From positions 26,420,977 to 26,484,976 of the forward strand of contig OX235271.1 of NCBI GenBank assembly GCA_944472155.2: a DNA stretch of 64,000 bases, read 5' to 3'. Each line of letters opens with the position of its first letter. The stretch's first letter is position 1. The stretch is from Trichobilharzia szidati. Taxonomy: Eukaryota; Platyhelminthes; Trematoda; Strigeidida; Schistosomatidae. The notes below the pieces were generated by a model, which saw only the letters and a list, made by a program, of their open reading frames with translations, was not told where the DNA came from and ran no database searches. The translations under genes were made by a program, and so were the position numbers. Below, piece after piece: positions 1-8,775 of this stretch.

Positions 1-319
1 ATAAATTGTTGTTCTGAGCCATACAGTAAAATGTGGAGCTGGGGTTCATTGTTTGAAGCGTTGTACTTTCAACTAGCAGGTGCCAGATTCGCATCCATCT
101 TTTTCTACTTCAGCCTGTGCTACTTGGTATTATCATTATCCGTTACACAGCAAGATTGGTCAATAGCCTGGTAAATGGAAAAACTCTGTCGTTCGTAGCT
201 CAGCTTATACATGTATTCCCAATCTATGGGAAAAAATTTTAAAATTACATATTAAACCATATATCAATCAGGTAGGTAAGCAGGAAGCTTTGCATTTAAG
301 TTTCACGCTCGTGAGCACT
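1..319. other. unannotated intergenic DNA
   Basis: AT-rich sequence with no long open frame, no repeat I recognise and no RNA gene. Confidence 0.5.
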
Positions 320-445
320 CTTCAGCAAAGCGTACTTGCAACCTCGAACGAAGTGATTTCCCCTGTGAGATTTGAACCCGCATCACATGATGAGTGGTAC
401 TATCAGAGACCTTACCACTGAGATAGTTGGACTTACAACTGACCT
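320..445 (-). repeat. tRNA-like SINE head remnant
   Basis: Read on the minus strand this has a box-A-like AGTGGTAAGG stretch and a box-B-like GGTTCAAATCTC about 35 bases later, as in a tRNA-derived SINE head. A similar decayed head lies near 15,460-15,600. It does not fold as a complete tRNA, so I call it a SINE remnant. Confidence 0.35.
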
Positions 446-469
446 CCTCTAGAAATAAGTAGTGGAATT

Positions 470-840
470 TAAGTTTGACCATGGATTGATATCATTTAGA
501 AAAACCATTGAAAACTAAGAAGTACTAAACGGATGCTCCGTCATAGCTTTGAACTCGTCAACAGCACACATCCATAAGCACACCGCCAGTGTTTTAACCC
601 AAGACCTTCAGTCTATGAGGCAAGTTCTCAGACTATCGAGACACTGGAACAGAATCTAATGGCCCATGTATCCTAACTTCTGTCAATTCGCTATTTTTTG
701 CACTATCCCCAGGCCAGTGTCGTCGATGAGTGTTTGTCCTTATGGACTCCACTGATCATAACTTCTCACTAGAACTCCAGACAACTTTGTTTCACGGCCA
801 TTTTTTTTGTAGCTGATATCAATCTGTGATCAAACATAAA
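470..840. mobile_element. decayed SINE2 inverted dimer
   Basis: The left end carries a minus-strand SINE2 tail and a worn hammerhead-like segment (about 505-560). The right end (about 790-840) carries the plus-strand tail ending GCTGATATCAATCTGTGATC. Between them, at 750-785, is the central spacer (ACTTCTCACTAGAACTCCAG) that also occurs near 25,510-25,545. The order matches the better preserved dimers at 25.2 and 41.4 kb, with much divergence. Confidence 0.5.
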
Positions 841-955
841 TCTAATCAAATCTCTATAAACTAAACACTTGAAAATTAATAGAATTTATTCAGCACCAAT
901 TTCAAAGACTAGGCATATGATACTGCTTACTCCCTAATGGTTATAATACTAATTT

Positions 956-1217
956 ATTGATGAATAATGTGCGTCGGTGGCATAGCGGTTAGGATGCTCG
1001 CCGACCATGCACATGGTCCGGGGTTCAATCCCCGGCCACCGACGCACTCCTTTACCTCGCTAAGCCAGAAATAATGCTGGTGAAGAGGAAAGGTTGGGCG
1101 TGAGGCTAGCAACCCCATCCTGTAAAATAATAAACACTGCTACAGAAACTTCAAGCCACTAGCTTGAAGCCCTATGTTCCACTGGGGAACGTGAAGGAAA
1201 AAAAATTGATGAATAAT
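956..1217 (+). repeat. 13-bp target-site duplication around SINE1
   Basis: ATTGATGAATAAT is present at 956-968 and again at 1205-1217, immediately outside the SINE at 971-1204. A perfect direct repeat of this size marks a retrotransposition event by target-primed reverse transcription. Confidence 0.85.
971..1204 (+). mobile_element. SINE1, full-length tRNA-headed SINE
   Basis: The first 75 bases resemble a tRNA, with the start GCGTCGGTGGC, an A-box-like segment and the B box GGTTCAATCCC. The body (about 1092-1155) matches the 5' end of the RTE LINE at 8776-11890, including GGCGTGAGGCTAGCAACCC and GCTACAGAAACTTCA. The last 40 bases (GCCCTATGTTCCACT, then GGGGAACGTGAAGG and an A-run) match that LINE's 3' tail. 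It has a perfect 13-bp target-site duplication and is the best reference copy of this family here. Confidence 0.85.
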
Positions 1218-1932
1218 ACGTCGATTGAACGTTCCCAGGATCTGTTAGCCATCTGTTAACCTTTTCTTGTTTAGAAATGATATTAAGAAATGCGTTGTAT
1301 CCGTGTATTACTTTTTCTTAAAATTTCAAATTATAAGGTCGTAACAGTCTCTTGTATAGACAGCAAAAGAGAACAGGTCATAATGTTTTCTGTGTAAAAA
1401 TAGGTTTTTCATTCAGAACAAGTGTGTGAACACCTGTTATCTGCTTATATTTTTATACAGAAAAATGAATACAGATTTTCATCAGTGGTTAATTAGGCAA
1501 AATGATGTGTACACACATGTGTTAATTAGTTGTATTTCCAATGAGAATTCTGTTTCTTCTAATTGATAATTATTAAGAGAATTTTGTCGGTACAATGCAG
1601 TAACTGAGAACAGTTGAAATAGTCCTGTTTGATTGGTTTTTTTTATTGGACCTAATTCTTGGTCTGTTTTGATATGTCAACGCCTAGTACGGACGCTTCA
1701 ACGATATCTAGATGTCGGCTGGCAGTGTATTTCATCCTGTTTGAGATTCGTTATTTAGATGTATTTGTATACCGAAAACTCGAATGGGGTACTCATTGTT
1801 TTAAACGACACAATAGGCGATTCTCGTGATCCATCTGCCTAGTGGACGACACTTTGTCACCATCAATGGTTAAGTTTATAGAGTACTGGAGAACTGCTCT
1901 ATATGATGAAAAGGAACCGTTGTTAAGAGGTA
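1218..1932. other. unannotated AT-rich DNA up to the assembly gap
   Basis: No gene or repeat recognised. The open frame that runs into the Ns at 1842 is open only because the gap contains no stop codons. Confidence 0.5.
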
Positions 1933-2431
1933 NNNNNNNNNNNNNNNNNNNNNNNNNNNNNNNNNNNNNNNNNNNNNNNNNNNNNNNNNNNNNNNNNNNN
2001 NNNNNNNNNNNNNNNNNNNNNNNNNNNNNNNNNNNNNNNNNNNNNNNNNNNNNNNNNNNNNNNNNNNNNNNNNNNNNNNNNNNNNNNNNNNNNNNNNNNN
2101 NNNNNNNNNNNNNNNNNNNNNNNNNNNNNNNNNNNNNNNNNNNNNNNNNNNNNNNNNNNNNNNNNNNNNNNNNNNNNNNNNNNNNNNNNNNNNNNNNNNN
2201 NNNNNNNNNNNNNNNNNNNNNNNNNNNNNNNNNNNNNNNNNNNNNNNNNNNNNNNNNNNNNNNNNNNNNNNNNNNNNNNNNNNNNNNNNNNNNNNNNNNN
2301 NNNNNNNNNNNNNNNNNNNNNNNNNNNNNNNNNNNNNNNNNNNNNNNNNNNNNNNNNNNNNNNNNNNNNNNNNNNNNNNNNNNNNNNNNNNNNNNNNNNN
2401 NNNNNNNNNNNNNNNNNNNNNNNNNNNNNNN
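1933..2431. other. assembly gap (499 N)
   Basis: A continuous run of Ns. Open frames crossing it on either strand are artefacts. Confidence 0.99.
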
Positions 2432-2459
2432 GTTAAAATCTTCAGTGAGCCTTCAGATT

Positions 2460-2765
2460 TCTCCACGAATTTATGATTCATTTCTCTTCATGGCCTTGAA
2501 TGTGACTGGTTGATTTTGTGTTTTCAGACCCTCTAGGCGTCTTGTATTGGTACTGATTGTCTCCTTGACTTGAACTTCGAAGCTTTGTGTATGAGGTTCC
2601 CTTCTCATCGATTGGTGAATTTTGTCTGTATCAGTGTAGCCGTTGCCTGAAGATTCACCGGAACACCGGGCTTCTAAAATTGTCTGGCATTCTTGATGCT
2701 TCCTCTGTCCAATATTTGAACGTTGTCTCAGTCGAAATAATGCCCGTGGTTGTCTGTATGCAGTG
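2460..2765 (-). pseudogene. Penelope-like element, C-terminal fragment (left arm)
   Basis: The minus-strand translation contains the tail that follows the GIY-YIG endonuclease in Penelope-like elements: a DNVQILDRGSIKNARQF-like run, which matches DNAKILGRGNTKSAREF in the better preserved copy at 58,234-58,593. Two in-frame stops break it. It meets a plus-strand fragment of the same region head to head at about 2,770. Confidence 0.65.
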
Positions 2766-2875
2766 ACATGAGCGAGCGGATGGGACAACGTTGAAATATT
2801 AGACACAGGAAGCACCAAGAAGGCCAGGGAATTTCAGGAGCCTGATGTTCCAGCGAAGTTCTTTACTTATGCTTC
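2766..2875 (+). pseudogene. Penelope-like element fragment (right arm, inverted)
   Basis: The plus strand repeats the same protein segment (DNVEILDTGSTKKAR-like), now facing away from the minus-strand arm. Together the two make a short head-to-head palindrome, the arrangement seen for most Penelope fragments in this window. Confidence 0.55.
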
Positions 2876-2957
2876 TGGATGCAATAAAATTTGCTGTGTT
2901 TGGAGGAAAAAATAAATACCACAAGCGAATAAGAATTGGGCAAATCGCATAGCTTAG

Positions 2958-3620
2958 TTATGTGAGATAAGTGTGAAGATATCCTGGGAACCTCACGGTT
3001 CGTCCAGAAAGCTTTTTCTTTGAAGTCTTGACGAAAGGTTCAGTGGCTTTCGTCGTGCTAGTGACTTCTTCGAGGACTAACGGATATTTTGTTGCCCGTG
3101 TATTGTTGGGAATGCTTAGTTTGAGGCTCATGGGATTGCCTTCTATGTAGGCTAGTTTCAAACGATCTATACTTATAGAGTCTTCGCGGTCGCGTTTGAC
3201 GTAGGCAAAAAATTTATCCACACGTTTTATGACTTTAAATGGTCCATCACATGGGGGCTCCTGAGGGCAACGCACAGAATAACGACGAACAAATACATGT
3301 GAAGTTTTCAAACACGGGTGAACAAAGACGTCCATGAACTGCGGTTGAAGGAGAGCAGGTTTAACTGAACGCATTGCGTTTGTCAGCCTGCTGACGTATG
3401 AGACGTGACCTGCTGGAGAGAAGCTAGAGGGAGAAATAAACTCACCTGGCAGTCGTAGTGTTGTGCCATATACTAGCTCGGCAGCAGTACAACCAGTATC
3501 AATTTCCAAGGCGTTTCGTATGCCCAAGAGAACTAAGGGTAGCGATTCAGTCCAGTGTGCACTGCTTGCTGCTGATAACTCAGCCATCAACTGTCGGTGC
3601 AAACGTCTGAACCATACCAT
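2958..3620 (-). pseudogene. integrase C-terminal part of the Ty3/gypsy element
   Basis: This 220-codon frame continues integrase after a frameshift near 3,600. It has the run LPLVLLGIRNALEIDTGCTA, typical of the end of the gypsy integrase core, and later VFVRRYSVRCPQEPPCDGPF and a RVDKFF...ISIDRLKLAY segment, typical of the C-terminal DNA-binding part. No chromodomain is evident. The first residues overlap the end of the preceding frame (3580-4002), so a single frameshift separates the two. Confidence 0.8.
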
Positions 3621-4002
3621 TAGCTTGAGGATGGTAGGCTGTTGTTCTGAAACGCATACAACCTATGATTTTAGTCAAGGCGAAGAATAAGCAGCTTTCG
3701 AATTGCCGCCCGTGATCAGTTGTTATGGAGGATGAGCATCCAAAGTTTAAGATACATTGTTCAACAGAGACGCATGCGACTGTTTCAACAGATACATCCT
3801 TGAGGATTACTGCTTCAGGCCACCGTGTGAAACAGTCGATGCAGGTTAACATATAGGTATATCCATGACATTCCGGAAGAGGTATAACCCAATCAACATG
3901 AACTTGTTCGAAACGAGCATCAGGGATAAGAAAGGTGCCAAGAGGGCTTTTAGTGTGTCTTACTACTTGCACATCTGGCAGGCTAAACATGTGTGTGCCC
4001 AT
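3580..4002 (-). pseudogene. integrase catalytic core of the Ty3/gypsy element
   Basis: The frame holds the first two catalytic acidic positions, in VHVDWV and TTDHGRQFES. Near the expected third position it reads NGMVQ, where the family normally has Glu, so the DDE triad has lost its Glu. The frame is lost just after this point. The zinc-binding HHCC head of integrase is missing because of the upstream deletion. Known function of the family: insertion of the cDNA into host DNA. This copy should be inactive. Confidence 0.85.
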
Positions 4003-4013
4003 TCCCTTACTTG

Positions 4014-4271
4014 CTACTCTCTGTTGACTACTTGTTGCAGGGCAGCGCTGATTGCAGTGGCTAATGCATCCACCGAGATATTTAACGGTGTCGCTGGATC
4101 CTGATACGTAAGAAGTGTAGCTTTCGCGATAGCTTTTTTATCAGACGCGCCAAGTTCTATGGACTTGTTATTTTCTTGAAGGTCTGTTAGTGGCTGAATC
4201 AGGGCAACACAGATAGGCATGAAGCGTCGGTAATAACTTACCGAACCGTTAAAAGTGCGCAGACTTCTCAC
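4014..4271 (-). pseudogene. RT connection and RNase H start, truncated
   Basis: The segment RTFNGSVSYYRRFMP is the usual gypsy link after the reverse transcriptase palm. NISVDALATAISAAL matches the start of RNase H with its first Asp. The rest of RNase H is absent: integrase begins about 10 bases further on, so most of RNase H and the integrase head were deleted together. Confidence 0.8.
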
Positions 4272-4294
4272 TGTTTGTGGCCCTGGAAAGTTAC

Positions 4295-4792
4295 CTATCG
4301 CCTCAACTTTGACAGTGGGCGGATACCCTTGTAGTCAGTGGTGTGGCCGAGAAAATCGAGAGAGTCAACGCCTATCTGACACTTTTGAATATTAATGGTA
4401 ACACCATGTCGGCGCACCCTTTCGAATGCCAAGTCTAAGTGTCTAAGGTGACTTTCCTTGTCTCGAGTAGCAATGAGGCAGTCGTCTAAGTATGCGTATA
4501 CAATGTCGAGACCGCGAAATACTCCGTCAGTGAAACGTTGGAATGTTTGTGCTGCATTCCGGAGACCGAATGGCATACGTAGAAATTCAAAAAGTCCGAA
4601 AGGCTTGATGACAACCGTTTTCGAATTATCTTTTGGTGCCATTGAGATTTGATTATACACTTTAAACAAGTCTGTTTTCGAGAAAACAATTGCACCAGAT
4701 AATGTTGCCGTCAAGTCGTGTATCTGAGGCACCATGTGCAGTGGGGATGCCCATGGGCCACTCAATGGCCGAACGATGCCAAGGTTGAGCAT
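4295..4792 (-). pseudogene. Ty3/gypsy reverse transcriptase, internally deleted
   Basis: Recognisable RT blocks occur in order: IVRPLSGPWASPLHMVP, then directly IHDLTATLSGA, FSKTDLFKVYNQI (first catalytic Asp), PFGLFEFLRMPFGL, the catalytic YLDD box, and SLDFLGH. The roughly 30 residues normally found between LHMVP and IHDL, which include the conserved DYRALN block, are missing. The YLDD site is intact, but the protein could not fold normally. Confidence 0.9.
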
Positions 4793-4998
4793 ACAGTCGA
4801 ATTCATTTCTCTCGGTCTTAGTTTGTCAGGAGCAATTCGTCGTGCATAAGTTGTAACTGGCTGTTCTGATGTCGTGCTGTAATGCATAACATTGCTGGTT
4901 ATGCACGGTAGATCGTTAGACGGGCAATTAAATTCCGGGTACTTGTCAACAATAGGCTGGAAAGTTGGATCAAAGACCAGCTTCTTCTCAACCAGTGA

Positions 4999-5331
4999 CT
5001 AGCAGCAACCTACGTAGGTGATGCCCTTAATAAACGGTCTAGTACTTCCGCCTACCAGTTGTTTTCGGCTGACGTCTACGAGTAAATCATGATGATTAAG
5101 TAGGTCCGTGAGAATGGTGGGCATTCTGACATCAGCGAGAAGAAAAATCCACTGAATAGGTTTAAGTAACCCTACGTACAGATGGACGCATTTCCTACAA
5201 AAAGTTGCAATATGTTTTTCATTCTTAGTCTGTAGGTTGAAGGTAGGTTCCTTCTGTCGATCTGCTGCTCTAGCAAGCAGGACGCTGACTGTATTGATCA
5301 AGCACCGGGTGTGGTTGACGACTAGTGCCAC
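4999..5331 (-). pseudogene. Ty3/gypsy aspartic protease C-terminal part
   Basis: The segment FLLADVRMPTILTDLLNHH followed by LLVDVSRKQL matches the end of gypsy proteases (family form: ADV...ILGADFL...LLVD...). ILGADFL has become ILTDLL. The DTG active-site motif was not found in this frame, consistent with decay. It lies between the zinc knuckle and the reverse transcriptase. Confidence 0.7.
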
Positions 5332-5346
5332 CGGCGACGGTTGCCG

Positions 5347-5601
5347 CTAACGCGTGCCGGCGGGATAGTTCACCATAGTTCTCGAGACATTATTAAAATT
5401 ACAAGGTTTTCGGCAACATTTCACTTCCTGGCCATAGGTATTTTGATACCAACACCAGTCAGGGTTTTTAAGTGAACGTGCCTTGTATTTAGACGAACCA
5501 CGTGGGCTTCGCCGTTGAGGGGAGTTCGGACGACGATAGGAGGAATTGCAGGGTTTATTTGACCGAAGTAGTATCTGGACGGATTTGCATGACTGTAGCA
5601 C
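5347..5601 (-). pseudogene. gag zinc-knuckle region
   Basis: The C-terminal part has CWYQNTYGQEVKCCRKPC, in the position and spacing of the single gag knuckle of Boudicca-type elements, where a Cys/His cluster is normal. The usual His is not obvious, so the finger is probably dead. An overlapping frame at 5421-5648 is part of the same region after a frameshift. Confidence 0.6.
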
Positions 5602-5713
5602 TGTAGTGTCCCTACTTGAATTCTCCTCAGCAACTGAACATGTTTCAACGACTGGCAGTTTTGTAATTTCTATAATTGTATCTACAGAAGCAGCCGCGTC
5701 AAGGAACTTAACC

Positions 5714-5989
5714 CTAAGTTCCTATTATTTGCGAAGGCTCTCTGAATCGACAATTACTACGACTGCTTCTAGACTTTAACTCCAAAACACCAGTACTTGT
5801 TAGAAAGAAGTTATATCGTTTGGCAATTAAAGTCGAGTTTAATACAAAGTCTGTAAACAAATGTTTTGCAATAAATATACTGTACTTTTTTTGTATTGTT
5901 TCATCTTCTTCCAACTTGTACACGATTGAACCGTTCGCGCCTTCGAGTTTCCTGCCAATGGTGACGAAAGCCAATGAACCAACGCTCAA
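5714..5989 (-). pseudogene. unassigned gag-pol segment
   Basis: A 91-codon minus-strand frame inside the retrotransposon, between the capsid-like frame and the zinc knuckle. I do not recognise a motif in it. Its position suggests gag or an insertion into gag. Confidence 0.3.
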
Positions 5990-6101
5990 TGTTCACGTTC
6001 ACTTACAAGCTAAGTTGTCTATAATAACACCCTGAAGTGTCACCAGTACAGCCTGTACTGAGTGCGGCAGTTTGGATAAGAACAGTTCTCTGAAAAGTCC
6101 C

Positions 6102-6431
6102 TCATCGAACTGACGTCGACCGATAACTTCCCCTCATTCTTGTTAGCATACTTACAGCTAACTGATCACCAAACTCGACGATGGAAAATAATTCGTCCAG
6201 AAGCTGTCGATCCGTGAGTTCGTTTACCCTTAAGAGGTTTGTTTCGAGCAACTCACACGAGTTACTTACCTGAGGGTTCGACATTTGCACAGTTATACAT
6301 TTGCTGAATTCCCGCGGTAGGGCGTGGACAACAGCAAAAGAATGTGAACGTTGGTCAGCTAACTCATGGTAAATGAAATCAAATTCAGCTATCTGAAACC
6401 ACGATTCAGCATTATCAGGCCAAATGGGCAA
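6102..6431 (-). pseudogene. gag capsid-like region of the Ty3/gypsy element
   Basis: The frame starts with PIWPDNAESWFQIAEFDF, the usual opening of the gag capsid of this clade (family form: ...W...P..WF...E..F). It continues through LLETNLLRVNELTDRQ and LDELFSIVEFGDQ. It is the 5'-most recognisable protein of the minus-strand element. Confidence 0.8.
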
Positions 6432-6600
6432 GAATTGAATAGTTTTAGTAGTTTATGGATGACCTTAGGAATATGATCACTCATGGCGGAATATATATAG
6501 TTTGAAAACAGCACAAGAACAAATAGAAAAAGGAGCGAACTTACTGGATTCGTCTGTGTATTCACCATAGATGAAGTTCGTGGTAGGGCCAACCAGTTAA

Positions 6601-7092
6601 GAGGCTGAGGGTTTGACGTTCACGAATAGTGCGAAGTATACCAACGCGAGATCTAATACCCACAACTTCTATAGTATTCGTTCCATGTAGACCAAAGGCA
6701 AAGCGAAACACCAGAATTGATCGTCCAAATTACGAGTTGTATTTCAGGACCACACTGGAGTGCGAGATGATTGCTTAACCAGCTAGGAATCGTGCACGAG
6801 CAAACGAACGTGACACGACGGCGTACCAAATGGCGTGGATGCTTGACCGGAAGTCTTCAGCTAAACAAGTTGACTTAAACAGTGAGGGTCAGCATCCAAT
6901 GTTCAGTGATGAATGCTGCAGCCAATAATTCTGGGGAATTACTCACCACTACACTACTATTCCATTGCACTTGTTGTTCCAGTAGCAGTGAAGCTGACAA
7001 AATATTAGACTTTTTAGAATAATTAAAGTTGACTTAAGTTATGGGCGAAATATAGGCCTTTAGAACTGCAAAATTTGCGTAAGGGAAGCTGG
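6601..7092. other. unannotated DNA upstream of the gypsy gag
   Basis: This might hold the 5' LTR or leader of the minus-strand element, but I found no matching copy downstream of 2950. Confidence 0.35.
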
Positions 7093-7325
7093 TGAGTCGG
7101 TGGTTGAATAGTAAAATACTCTGCAGTCACACACATGGGCTGAAAACGATTTCTAGCCGACAAAATGCTAAGCCTTCTCTAGTCTACTAGCTTTTAGTAG
7201 GCCTGAAAATAAAGGGAGGTTGAGCGTGAAATCAGCAACCACACTCCATTTGAAAATCAGTACCAGTGCTACTGAAAATTCCAATGCTGAAGCCTTATGT
7301 TATACTTGGAACCAAATGAGAGAAA
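7093..7325 (+). mobile_element. old SINE1 copy
   Basis: The head GAGTCGGTGGTTGAATAGT, the middle GAGCGTGAAATCAGCAACC and the tail GAAGCCTTATGTTATACTTGG follow SINE1 in order with many substitutions. This copy is much older than those at 971 and 29,739. Confidence 0.65.
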
Positions 7326-7329
7326 GGTG

Positions 7330-8735
7330 TTCGATAATGATAAGGTATTAATTGACATAAGAATGGAATCTGAACAGTGTGCTAGAGTATAATTCTATTA
7401 TGGAATAATTTTGTTAAAGCACATACTGACAGAGTGTTACTTAATTAGTTACTTAATTACTGATGACTATTTGAGTGCAGCCCATTGCTCATAGTAATAT
7501 CAGAGTGATATGCAGTCACATGATGCCTGCCTTGTTTTGCCAGTCTGATGTATTTCGCTATTTGTTTATTGATCGTTAATCCATTATGACTCACAATCTA
7601 TCTTGTCTGTATATTAACTAAATAACACTTTATGACCTTGGTCACAAGACATTACAAATAATCAGAATATAGTCGGTGGCAAGGATAACTACCCATCTGT
7701 CATATTGGTTGATGTATGTTGGTTACTTTCTATAAGCTCTTGTATTGTACAGTTAATTGACACTTTCGTACTTTACCACTCACACTCTTGTGTGACAGTT
7801 AATCTCCCTTGCTGGAATATACACGTATCCATTCATGAACGTGAGGGTCTTCTGATTTTCCTCGTAGGGCCAGGGAAAATTGACAACTTAGTAAAACCAG
7901 TCTCTGCGTTATCATCCGTCATATCTTGTGAGCTATATTTGCACTCGGTCACACCATAACACAGGGTGCTGACACAACCTTTAGATTCTGTTCAAGTGAA
8001 ATTCATTACGAGGTAGTTTATGGATCGGGTTATTTTTTTCTAATCGGGTCATAAGGTCTTTTTGGCTTAACGAACGTGTGTCTGAGTGGGTTTGCAGCTT
8101 TGAATATCACCCGAATTCCTGTTTCTTGGGAATCTTATTTTGAGTTTCAAAGATCCTCCCTTATATGTTAATATTATGGAATTAGGTCGATATTTAAGCC
8201 TTGATCAGTGACAAGCTTTGCATACAATTAAACATAATCTAATCTAAAGAATGTCTCTCAATGACTATAACGTTAACCGCATAGGTCAAACCAGTAGGTC
8301 GGAATCAGTCAGGCTATTGGGGTATAGGAATTTAGCTGTGAGTAATATGACTGACAACCGAAAGAAAGATGACTGGCTTTAGAAGATTCAGGATATGCAG
8401 TGCATGTACACACAAACTATGACAAAATAGGTACACAGTTTAAAGCAGTAATATAGATAAATGAAGAAAGAGGTTGATCATTGAACAGTTGTTTAACGAA
8501 TCTACCCTGCACGCGTGCAGATGATTGATACCACGACGAGACCAGAGACACCAGAGGTATGGAAAACATTTTAAGTAATAAAATCAAAGGATCAGAAGTA
8601 ACGAAATTACATAGAAAAAGTTTGAAAATCATATGGGTGCGGTTATATGATTATGAATAACAAATTGTGCTTGAGACGTCGTCTGTAAATAAATAACAAT
8701 GTATCACTGTTTACTTAGCTAATTCAAATTATTCT
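7330..8735. mobile_element. decayed Penelope-like element, head-to-head inverted pair
   Basis: The left outer part (7330-7530) matches the left terminal region of the copy at 21,840-22,020. Sequence at 8030-8180 matches the minus-strand coding part also seen at 35,400-35,530. The plus strand at 8240-8370 contains ATAGGTCAAACCAGTAGGTCGG-type sequence, and 8640-8720 carries the 3' terminal module (ATTATGAATAACAAATTGTG, then ACGTCGTCTGTAAATA). So a left minus arm faces a right plus arm with both 3' ends outward. The 7540-8030 interval, including the open frame at 7705-7959, is unassigned. Confidence 0.55.
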
Positions 8736-8775
8736 GTGGTGGGAGGAACTAAATAGCCAATCAGAGACGTGAACT

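Larger units (their letters stand above)
2950..6600 (-). mobile_element. degenerate Ty3/gypsy LTR retrotransposon (Boudicca/CsRn1-like)
   Basis: On the minus strand the order is gag, zinc knuckle, protease, reverse transcriptase, a stub of RNase H and integrase, which is the Ty3/gypsy order. The reading frames are broken by frameshifts and by at least two internal deletions, one in the front of the reverse transcriptase and one from RNase H into integrase. I could not find a pair of long terminal repeats by eye, so the true ends are not defined. The protein style (YLDD active site, HVDWV and TTDHGRQFES in integrase) is that of the schistosome Boudicca/CsRn1 type. It cannot be autonomous. Confidence 0.85.

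Noticed and set aside
971..1045. Possible genuine tRNA gene (also at 26,760, 27,535 and 29,739).
   Set aside because: The same head repeats many times with an attached SINE body and target duplications, and the T arm is irregular. It is a SINE head.
1842..2513. Open frames of 200 or more codons across the N run on both strands.
   Set aside because: They are open only because Ns cannot form stop codons.
7705..7959. An 84-codon plus-strand ORF as a gene.
   Set aside because: It lies between Penelope remnants, has no motif and no splice or promoter support.
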